Of a stretch of DNA of 11,882 nt, positions 6,121 through 11,882 are shown piece by piece. The translations under genes and the position numbers were made by a program. The DNA comes from Vulcanimicrobiota bacterium (GTDB lineage: Bacteria > Vulcanimicrobiota > Vulcanimicrobiia > Vulcanimicrobiales > Vulcanimicrobiaceae), in the NCBI GenBank assembly GCA_014304965.1, contig JACRTZ010000175.1, positions 2,644 through 14,525 of the forward strand. Direction: 5' to 3'. The notes beneath the pieces were generated by a model. It ran no database searches. It was not told the DNA's origin and saw nothing but the letters and a program-made list of their open reading frames with translations. The stretch's first letter is position 1. Each line of letters opens with the position of its first letter.

Positions 6121-7880
6121 GTCTCGGGCTCGGGCTTCGAGACGGCGAACGCCGAGAAGACATCGCGCAGCGCCGTAGCGCGCTTGCGCGCGTCGGCCTC
6201 CGTCACGCGGCCGTCCGCAACGTCTTGCGCGAACGACGTGAACTGCCGAACGCGAATGGTCAGCGTCGCTTCGGCCGTCGCGTGCGCGAGTTCTTCCAAT
6301 GCCTCGACTTCCTCTTTGTCGTACACCGGCTCCATCGTGCTCGAACGCGGGTGAACGCCGAGGGCGCCGAGGTCGGTCCCGCCGACCTCGAGGCGAAAGA
6401 GATACGCGTCGCTTTCGGCGGCGTGTTTCGGGTCGAAGCGCGGATCGTCTTCGACGAGGCACGTGGGCCAAGGCGCCGAGCCGACGCTGAGCACGAGTTG
6501 GTACGCGTCATCGCCGCTTTCGTAAATAGCCACGGCCGCGCTGCCTAACGTCTCGCTCACGAGCGCCGCGGTGCTTTCCCAAAGGGTCGTGACCTCGACG
6601 AACTCCGCAGCCCGGTGTTCCCCGAATTCGCGCAGCTTCGAGATCGCGCGGTCACGCCTGCGAAACACGATCTTTTCCAGTCCGCGGTCGATGCGATGGT
6701 GCAGGGACCCAAACACGAGCACGAGCACGAAGCCGACGACAAATTGCAGCACGGCGTCGAACTGGCGCTTTTGGCTCTCGTCTTTCGGTTTGAGCCACTC
6801 GTCCAGGATGGCGTGCACGAACCCCTCGGTGACGAAAATGGCGAGCCCGATGAGGATCGTCATTGCCGAGACGAGCAGAATTCGGCTCACGATCACTTGT
6901 ACGTCGATCACGCCGAAGGCCCGGATCACGACGATGAAGCCGATCGGAACGAGCAAGAGCGTAAACCACCACTGCTCGAAATGCGGTGCCGCGCCGCGCG
7001 CGAGTTCGGTCGCAACCGAAAACGCCACGCCGGAGAGGCCCGCTAGCGTGGTGATGAAGATGATTTGCGAACGCTTTCGCCGCTCTCCCGAGGTCGCGCG
7101 AAGCGACGACAACCCCAGCACGATCAGCGGAAGCAGGCAGAAGACGACGCTCCAACAGACGGTCGTCGCGAGGTCGCCGGCGCGCACGAGCGCCGCGGGC
7201 GCCGCGGTGCCGAATGCGACCGGCAAGAGCATTTCGGCCAGGTCGGGGACCGCGACGGCGGCGATCACCAAGATGACGCCCGCTCGCGCCGCGCCGAGCG
7301 CCCCGCGCATTCGGTCGTTGACCGGCAAGGATTCGAGCGCGACGCTGTCGGCCATCGCGAAGAGTGCGTAGAACGCGACGAACGTCAGCAAATCTGCGGC
7401 GATGCGGCAGAGCAGCATCCAGGTTTCGGGAACGAATCCGTAGAGCGTGATGAGTTCGGGCGCGAGCGTCGCGCAGGTCACCCCGAGCCAAAGCGAAGCG
7501 CGATCTCGCCCCCACCACAGCACCATGAGCCCGAAGGCTGCGAACAGTGCCGCTTGAATCGCGAGTGCGAGGCTCTTCGCCGGGTCCTTTTGCGTGGGCA
7601 CCATCTCGTGCGGTAAGAGAGTGCCGATCACGGGGACGTCGTGCCGTTCGGTGCCGCGAGGGGCAGAATGGAGCACGATGCGGATGCGCTCGAGCGGATC
7701 GAGAATTTTTCCGTACGCGACGCTGACGTTCGGGCCGGCACGGCGTTCGCCGTCGCGTTCGAAGAGCGAGTAGCCGCTGGTGCTTCCGATCGATGCGAAG
7801 CTGATCGCAAGCAACGTCAGGACGAGCGTCGTGAGCGCCGCTTTTACGAGCCGCCCGTACGAGCTCGGCGCGGCGGCCAC
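6117..7880 (-). CDS. Multi-pass membrane sensor protein with C-terminal GAF-like domain
   Basis: 587 residues from a GTG whose G is the last base of the upstream gene's TAG (TAGTG), so it is probably translationally coupled to that gene. Seen: a first hydrophobic helix (~12-32), an extracytoplasmic segment (~33-102), then about nine more hydrophobic helices (roughly 103-124, 128-149, 153-178, 199-222, 237-260, 272-292, 304-325, 331-352, 376-392). A basic juxtamembrane helix follows (FRRRDRAISKLREFGEH, 406-422). Residues ~424-545 look GAF-like (AAVAIYESGDDAYQLVLSVG, then LEVGGTDLGALGVHP and an acidic helix). Such membrane-plus-GAF architectures usually carry a kinase, cyclase or GGDEF output. 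None is present here and the protein ends about 40 residues later. It may signal through a partner. The stop overlaps the gadB stop (TTAG, 6117-6120). Confidence 0.72.
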   Translation of the reverse strand: MAAAPSSYGRLVKAALTTLVLTLLAISFASIGSTSGYSLFERDGERRAGPNVSVAYGKILDPLERIRIVLHSAPRGTERHDVPVIGTLLPHEMVPTQKDPAKSLALAIQAALFAAFGLMVLWWGRDRASLWLGVTCATLAPELITLYGFVPETWMLLCRIAADLLTFVAFYALFAMADSVALESLPVNDRMRGALGAARAGVILVIAAVAVPDLAEMLLPVAFGTAAPAALVRAGDLATTVCWSVVFCLLPLIVLGLSSLRATSGERRKRSQIIFITTLAGLSGVAFSVATELARGAAPHFEQWWFTLLLVPIGFIVVIRAFGVIDVQVIVSRILLVSAMTILIGLAIFVTEGFVHAILDEWLKPKDESQKRQFDAVLQFVVGFVLVLVFGSLHHRIDRGLEKIVFRRRDRAISKLREFGEHRAAEFVEVTTLWESTAALVSETLGSAAVAIYESGDDAYQLVLSVGSAPWPTCLVEDDPRFDPKHAAESDAYLFRLEVGGTDLGALGVHPRSSTMEPVYDKEEVEALEELAHATAEATLTIRVRQFTSFAQDVADGRVTEADARKRATALRDVFSAFAVSKPEPET

Positions 7881-10216
7881 TACGCGCTGTTTCGTTTAGA
7901 GGAGCGCGGCGTTGCCCGTGGCGCCGGACGATCCTTCGTGCGGGCGAGCGCAACTTCGGGATTTTCGGGCCGCAACTTCTGCGGCGGCGCGTGCTTCGGT
8001 TCGGGTTTGCCCGTATCGGGATAGTCGTCGCTGCCGAGCAGCGATGCGTACTCGAAGCGTCCGAGCGGCGGCGCATGCGAAAACGAGGCGAACGTTAGCG
8101 GAGCGTAGCCGGAGGTGCGCCCGCGCAGGGTATCGAGCTTCCGGCGCGCGCGCCGGTTTCCCCAACGGGCTGCATCTTCGTAGGCGGTGAGCGCCTCTGC
8201 ACGCCGCCCCAAGCCCGCGAGCGCGTCGCCGAGCGCTTCGGAAGCGAGCGCGTTCTTGGGTTCGAACGTCAACGACGCTCGCTCGTCGTCGGCGGCCGCC
8301 TGGAAATCGTGTCGCGCCAAGCGGGCGAAGCCGCGCGTCCGAAGGGCGAAGGCATTCTTTGGGTCCAGTGCGATCGCGGCCGTCGCGTCGCGTTCCGCGG
8401 CCTCGAACTCGTGCAAAGCGAGATACGCCGCGGCCCGGCGCGCATGAGCCGACGGTTCGTTTTCAATCCGAAGGGCGGCTGTGTCGTCGGCGATGGTTCC
8501 GCGAAAATCGCCACGCGCACCCGCGGTCGGGATAAAATACCGCGCGGCCGCGCGGATGCGGTAGGCGTAGGCGCTGCCCGGTTCCAGCGCGAGCGCCGCC
8601 GTCTCATCCTTCACGGCGCCGGCATAGTCGTCGCTGAAATACTTGGCCGCGCCGCGTATGCGAAAAGCGAAGTCGTACTTCGGACTCACCTTCAAACAGG
8701 CGGACTCGTCGAGGATCGCCCGCGCGTAATCTCCGCTGTAGAAGTAGGCCGTGCCCCGTTCGGCCAGGGCGAATACGCGTTGAAGCTCCCCCGTCGAGGC
8801 CGCGAGCGCGGCGGTTTCGTCGGCAATCGTTGCTGGATAGTCGCCAAGTTGCGTCGCGGCCGCGCCACGCATCTCCAGCCCGTACGCATCGTTGGGACGA
8901 AGGCGCAGGTAGGCCGTCGCATCGTCGCGCGAACCGGCGAAATCGCCCTTGTTAAAGCGGGCCGACAAGCGCAAGCTGAGCGCAACGGCGTTCGCGGGCG
9001 CCAGTGCGAGCGCCGCGGTCGCGTCGGCGATGACCGCCGCGTAATTGCGCTGTGAAGCCTCCGCCGTGGCGCGGGTGTTATAGAGCGTCGCGTCCTTCGG
9101 ATCGACCTCCAGAGCGCGCGTCGCGTCGGCGATCGCCGCGGGGTAGTTCCCCATGAAATAATGCGCGTTCGAGCGCAGCTGCAGCAGCGTCGTATTGCGC
9201 GCATCGAGTGCCAAAGCGGCATCGGCATCCGTCACGGCGGCGGCAAACTCGCCCAACTTGAGGCGCGCGCCGATGCGGATGACGAACGCATATACGCTTC
9301 GAGGCTCGATTGCGAGCGCCGCGGTTTCGTCCTTGACGGCATCTTCGTTGCGGCCGGCCTCAACCTCGATAGCGCCCCGCAATCGAAGGAGGAACGCGTT
9401 GCCGGGTTGGAGCGCGAGCGCGCGGGTCGCCGCGTCGATTCCGCCTTCGACGTCCCTCGTACGGTAGCGCGCGGCCGCCAGCGTCGAGTACGCGTAGACG
9501 TTCGTCGGATCCGCGCTGACCGCACGGTTCGCGTCGCGAATTGCGCCCGCGTAATCCTTGAGCTCGAGCCGAGCCGCTCCGCGCTCCGCCAGCGCGTAGG
9601 CGTCGCCCGGCATCAGCGCCAGTGCGGCGTCCTCGTCGGCGATCGCCTCTTTGCTCTCGCCAAGCGACGAGTGCGCCGCGCCGCGTACCGCGAGGGCGTG
9701 CGCTTCCTTCGGATCGAGCGTGAGCGCAGCGTTCTCGTCGGCGATCGCCTCGGCATACTTGCCGCGCCGCAGCTGGGCTTGACCCCGCACGAGGTAAGCC
9801 AGAGCAATCTTGGCGTCGATCGCGAGCGCAGCGGTCGCGTCGTCCAGGGCGGCTTGATCCTGGCGGCGGCGGAGCGCGATCGCCGCGCGAACCGCGAGTG
9901 CGAGGGCGTCGCGCGGCTGCAGGACGAGTGCCCGCGTAACGTCCGCGCTCGCGTCCTCGTCCCGGCCGAGCCGGTACTGCGCGGCGCCGCGCAACGCCAA
10001 CGCGGCCCAATCCGAGCGATTGGCTTCGAGGAGTCGCGTTGCCGCGGCGACCGCGTCGGCGTAACGGCCCGCGTCGTAGAGAGAACGAACCTCGAGTGCC
10101 GTCGTTTCGCGCGCCGCCGCCTGCGCCGGGGATGATCCCGCAGCAGCGAGCAGTGCGCAAAGGATCGCCGACCCAACGACCGTTAGCGCGCGGCATGCAA
10201 ATGGCGCCTTGGACAT
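7880..10216 (-). CDS. Secreted TPR-repeat protein (about 19 TPR units)
   Basis: 778 residues. Residues 1-33 are a signal peptide (MSKAPFACRALTVVG..., cleavage after AQA). From residue ~48 to ~697 there are 19 consecutive tetratricopeptide units. The first twelve are exactly 34 residues each, units 13, 15 and 16 have small insertions, and unit 19 is the capping unit. The typical unit reads GDYAGAIADETAALALDP..AYALRIRGAARY. Many units carry Asp-Glu in helix B. A proline/charged tail (~698-778, with PKHAPPQKLRPENPE) lacks repeats. TPR superhelices bind proteins or peptides, and the signal peptide places this one in the periplasm or outside. It heads a two-gene unit and its TAG overlaps the GTG of the membrane sensor, suggesting joint function, perhaps ligand or partner presentation to the sensor. 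No good Shine-Dalgarno is visible before the ATG. Confidence 0.9.
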   Translation of the reverse strand: MSKAPFACRALTVVGSAILCALLAAAGSSPAQAAARETTALEVRSLYDAGRYADAVAAATRLLEANRSDWAALALRGAAQYRLGRDEDASADVTRALVLQPRDALALAVRAAIALRRRQDQAALDDATAALAIDAKIALAYLVRGQAQLRRGKYAEAIADENAALTLDPKEAHALAVRGAAHSSLGESKEAIADEDAALALMPGDAYALAERGAARLELKDYAGAIRDANRAVSADPTNVYAYSTLAAARYRTRDVEGGIDAATRALALQPGNAFLLRLRGAIEVEAGRNEDAVKDETAALAIEPRSVYAFVIRIGARLKLGEFAAAVTDADAALALDARNTTLLQLRSNAHYFMGNYPAAIADATRALEVDPKDATLYNTRATAEASQRNYAAVIADATAALALAPANAVALSLRLSARFNKGDFAGSRDDATAYLRLRPNDAYGLEMRGAAATQLGDYPATIADETAALAASTGELQRVFALAERGTAYFYSGDYARAILDESACLKVSPKYDFAFRIRGAAKYFSDDYAGAVKDETAALALEPGSAYAYRIRAAARYFIPTAGARGDFRGTIADDTAALRIENEPSAHARRAAAYLALHEFEAAERDATAAIALDPKNAFALRTRGFARLARHDFQAAADDERASLTFEPKNALASEALGDALAGLGRRAEALTAYEDAARWGNRRARRKLDTLRGRTSGYAPLTFASFSHAPPLGRFEYASLLGSDDYPDTGKPEPKHAPPQKLRPENPEVALARTKDRPAPRATPRSSKRNSA
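8126..10075 (-). repeat. Tandem 102-bp coding repeat array (TPR units)
   Basis: The 34-residue TPR period produces a regular ~102-base periodicity through this stretch, for example recurring GCCGC..GTCGCGTCG-type words on the plus strand. Units differ in sequence, so the array is old rather than freshly amplified. Confidence 0.85.
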
Positions 10217-10524
10217 CCGAGCGGCGTTTCGTTACTTTGCGGTGGCCGCCTCCGGGAGTCACTATCCGGTCGTGCGGTCTTCGCTGTTGAGAGCGGACGC
10301 CTAATCAAGGGACGTCCATGAATCCAAACCAACTCGCGGCGGCAATGATGGCGACGCCGCTCGCGAGCGCGCGGCCGCCGCAGTCTAAACCCACGCGGTG
10401 AGTGTCGTAGCGTGCGCAGCCACTCGCACGCTCCCGACGGCCCTGGCCGCGAAGGTCCTCCGCCTGCGAACCTGAGGAGCGGAACGGGTATAGGCGTGGT
10501 GCGCCGCTCGAAAGGAGCCTTGCC
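10217..10524. other. Intergenic region between divergent genes
   Basis: 308 bases between the TPR gene (-) and the CARDB-like gene (+). It must contain both promoters. TATAGG at 10489-10494 could be a -10 box for the plus-strand gene, but no convincing -35 accompanies it. A small frame with a good ribosome site lies at 10318-10401 (separate entry). A short dyad GGACG/CGTCC (10295-10299 and 10313-10317) flanks that ribosome site. No tRNA, terminator or relic gene was recognised. Confidence 0.5.
10318..10401 (+). CDS. Candidate 27-residue small ORF with strong ribosome site
   Basis: AAGGGA (10307-10312) stands five bases before an ATG that opens 27 codons (MNPNQLAAAMMATPLASAR, then eight more residues) ending in TGA. 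It has no hydrophobic helix long enough for a membrane and no recognisable family. It could be a leader peptide, the start of a decayed gene, or chance. It is included because its Shine-Dalgarno is among the better ones in the window. Confidence 0.25.
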   Translation: MNPNQLAAAMMATPLASARPPQSKPTR

Positions 10525-10938
10525 ATGGTCGCTCTCGTCCTCGCCGCCGCCTTGCTCGCCCAAGGGGGCGCAATGTCCGGTCCGTGCTCCGGCGCGGATC
10601 CCGCGATCGCGTCCGTAACGTCGAGCCTCCTGGGAAACGTTGGCTCGGTGAACCGGTACCGGCTGGCCGTGACCGTACAAAATCGGGGTTCGAAAAAGCA
10701 AAGCTCGAACGTGCTGCAATCCGTCGTCATGTTCCAGAACGCCTGGAAGACGGACACGAAAGGCATTCCGCCCCTGCGTCCGGGCCAATCGTATACGGCG
10801 AACTTTACGTTCCAGCGTTCCGCGGAAGCGGACGAGCATTCGACGCGCTTCCGTTTTGAGATTCAGTTTCGCCAGCCCAACCCGCCGGGCTCGATGGATT
10901 GCAATCTGGGCAACGACACGTATCGCCTGGAGGTGTGA
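10525..10938 (+). CDS. Small secreted CARDB/Ig-like protein
   Basis: 137 residues. AAGGAG (10512-10517) seven bases before the ATG fixes the start. Residues 1-16 (MVALVLAAALLAQGGA) are a short hydrophobic leader with no basic residue, so export is likely but not certain. Residues ~25-137 form a beta-rich domain: YRLAVTVQNRG, then a strand ..SVVMFQN, PLRPGQSYTANFTFQRSA, then RFRFEIQF. The order 'V.N.G ... L.PGQS ... F.F' is that of CARDB-type adhesion modules. Two cysteines (CSG at 21, DCNLG near the C-terminus) may pair. Its TGA overlaps the ATG of the broken aldo/keto reductase gene (TGATG), and GGAGG inside its last codons served as that gene's ribosome site. A truncated second copy lies at 557-743. 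The role is unknown; binding at the cell surface is inferred only from the fold-like pattern. Confidence 0.78.
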   Translation: MVALVLAAALLAQGGAMSGPCSGADPAIASVTSSLLGNVGSVNRYRLAVTVQNRGSKKQSSNVLQSVVMFQNAWKTDTKGIPPLRPGQSYTANFTFQRSAEADEHSTRFRFEIQFRQPNPPGSMDCNLGNDTYRLEV

Positions 10939-10958
10939 TGGCCGGCGAGATTCCGCAG
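10723..10958 (+). repeat. Dispersed direct repeat, copy B (copy A at 557-763)
   Basis: Copy A (557-763) and copy B share the 3' half of the CARDB-like gene plus the first seven codons of the aldo/keto reductase gene. The longest perfect run is 31 bases (609-639 and 10775-10805), and copy A lacks 29 bases (10882-10910 of copy B). Similarity ends at GAAATTCCGCAG/GAGATTCCGCAG (763 and 10958). Beyond that each copy keeps a different part of the reductase, so the boundary reflects deletion, not the edge of a mobile unit. Confidence 0.85.
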
Positions 10959-11882
10959 CCGGTCGACACCGTCCAGATGCCACTCAATCCGTTCGACGCG
11001 AGCGCTTGGAACATCCGGCCGGCGATGGGCGCGTCGAGCTGTACAAGACGAGCAAGCATTACGATGCCGCACCCGGCCGAGAGCAACATGGTTTTCCCTC
11101 AGAGCAAGAGCTGAGCGCGTAATCGCGTAGACGTCGCGCGCCAGGCCCGCGATGGCCGCGTCGCGATCGCGGTTGCTGCCGCGAGCGCCGTTGAGGAACG
11201 CGACGATCACGACGCCGTACCCGTTGATCAGCACGATTCCGGCGTCGTTGGTCGCGTCGGTCGCGCCGTCGCGCGTGCCGCTCGTGCCGGTTTTGTGGGC
11301 GAGCGGCGTCGCCGGCGGCAGGCCCGCACGCAGCCGCCCGGGACCGGTTCGCGACGCGGAGAGCGCGTTCATAAATCGCGTGCGCGACCGGTTGGAGACG
11401 AGCGTACCGATCTGCAATTTTGCGAGCAGGCTCGCGACCGCGTCCGGAGTGCCCGCATTGTCTCCACCCTTCGCAAACGTGCGGCCAGCGAGTCCGTCGG
11501 CGCGAACGCCCGCCTCGTTCGTGCGAACGTTGATGCCCGTTATGCCCTTGCGGGCCAGCACGGCGTTGATCGTCGCCTTTCCGTGAACCAAACGGTAGAG
11601 GACGTCCGCGGCGGTGTTGTCGCTTTCGATCAACATCCGGTCGATCAAAGCGCCGGCGCGGTACGGGCCGCGAGCGCCACGTTGCCAGTCGTCGGCTATT
11701 CGGCTCGCGCCGAAGACAAGATCGCGCTGTTCCAGCGCAACCGGCCGCTCGAGTTCCAGTACGCCGCGGTCGGCGGCGTCGTATACTGCGAGCGCGATAC
11801 CCAACTTGACGACGCTTTGCAAGGGGAATGACTCGGCGGTCCGGCGACCGACGCGCGCGTCGTTTAGCAAATCCCACACGAC
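10863..11882 (-). CDS. Class A beta-lactamase-like serine hydrolase, N-terminus outside window, abnormal C-terminal extension
   Basis: The frame is open at the window edge (VVWDLLNDARV...), so signal peptide and first strand are missing. Counting W of this string as residue 2: SVVK (22-25, the Ser/Lys catalytic pair), SDN (86-88), KTG (196-198, in HKTGTSG). A Glu (E122) sits 36 residues after the SDN serine, as Glu166 does after Ser130 in class A enzymes, but the omega loop reads NEAGVRADG without the usual E..LN. True beta-lactamase activity is therefore uncertain; a penicillin-binding or related acyl-enzyme hydrolase is possible. The family domain ends near AGLARDVYAITR (about 11115). The frame then runs a further ~80 residues to TGA at 10863-10865, antisense to the reductase relic and the end of the CARDB-like gene. 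This tail is arginine-rich and family-unlike, so the original stop was probably lost. Confidence 0.78.
   Translation of the reverse strand, partial: VVWDLLNDARVGRRTAESFPLQSVVKLGIALAVYDAADRGVLELERPVALEQRDLVFGASRIADDWQRGARGPYRAGALIDRMLIESDNTAADVLYRLVHGKATINAVLARKGITGINVRTNEAGVRADGLAGRTFAKGGDNAGTPDAVASLLAKLQIGTLVSNRSRTRFMNALSASRTGPGRLRAGLPPATPLAHKTGTSGTRDGATDATNDAGIVLINGYGVVIVAFLNGARGSNRDRDAAIAGLARDVYAITRSALALRENHVALGRVRHRNACSSCTARRAHRRPDVPSARVERIEWHLDGVDRLRNLAGHHTSRRYVSLPRLQSIEPGGLGWRN
10938..11122 (+). pseudogene. Aldo/keto reductase reduced to three short pieces
   Basis: Piece one: MAGEIPQ, overlapping the CARDB-like stop, as in the copy at 743. Piece two, joined in frame: PVDTVQMPLNPFDAS (10959-11003), the internal segment of this reductase family normally about 180-200 residues in. 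Piece three, in another frame from about 11000: RLEHPAGDGRVELYKTS, then KHYDAAPGREQHGFPSEQEL and TAA at 11120-11122, the family's characteristic C-terminal tail (AGDGR.ELYKT..YD...GREQHG.PS..EL). The catalytic Asp/Tyr/Lys/His region is gone. About 260 residues have been lost in two deletions, the second changing frame. The frame from 10938 alone gives a meaningless 58-residue product. Complementary remains at 743-871 support the identification. Confidence 0.82.

Noticed and set aside
10805..11089. Minus-strand ORF beginning MLLSAGCGIVMLARL with GAGGGA upstream, looking like a lipoprotein start
   Set aside because: It is antisense to the reductase tail (ELYKTS..GREQHG) and to the CARDB-like gene, both of which match known families. 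The signal-like start is coincidental.

Overview
This GC-rich bacterial window reads as environmental, free-living DNA. Gene style (a long sensor membrane protein with a GAF-like tail, many alanine/arginine-rich secreted proteins, a CADD-type enzyme, a flavin amine oxidase) is reminiscent of Candidatus Eremiobacterota (WPS-2) or a similar uncultured phylum. That placement is an impression, not a demonstration. There are no rRNA or tRNA genes, no CRISPR array and no recognisable transposase.

Layout: 1-555 is the 3' part of a CADD/TenA-like diiron enzyme gene (+). 557-1061 is a gene graveyard: a truncated copy of a small secreted protein, the first 42 codons of an aldo/keto reductase (+), and a probable antisense scrap of a luciferase-like monooxygenase (-). 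1062-2678 is a flavin amine/L-amino acid oxidase (+). 2705-2767 is a decayed copy of the C-terminus of the next gene, 2813-3496 (+), which encodes a secreted two-domain protein. A bidirectional hairpin terminator separates it from a patatin-like phospholipase (4580-3540, -). That gene diverges from glutamate decarboxylase (4687-6120, +). A two-gene minus-strand unit follows: a secreted protein with 19 TPR units (10216-7880) whose stop overlaps the start of a ten-helix membrane sensor (7880-6117). After a 308-base intergenic region comes an intact secreted CARDB-like protein (10525-10938, +). The deletion-riddled remnant of its aldo/keto reductase partner lies at 10938-11122. The window ends inside a class A beta-lactamase-like serine hydrolase on the minus strand.

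The most interesting signal is in the remnants. The pair 'secreted CARDB-like protein then aldo/keto reductase', joined by a TGATG stop/start overlap, occurs twice in the same orientation about 10 kb apart. Both aldo/keto reductase copies are broken, each keeping different pieces, so the ancestral operon can be partly rebuilt by combining them. With the luciferase-like scrap and the decayed tandem duplicate at 2705-2767, this points to repeated gene duplication followed by decay through deletions.

The intact genes do not form one pathway. GadB consumes protons while decarboxylating glutamate, the flavoenzyme probably deaminates an amino acid or amine, the CADD-like protein probably supplies p-aminobenzoate for folate, and the TPR/sensor pair looks like a surface sensing or scaffold module.
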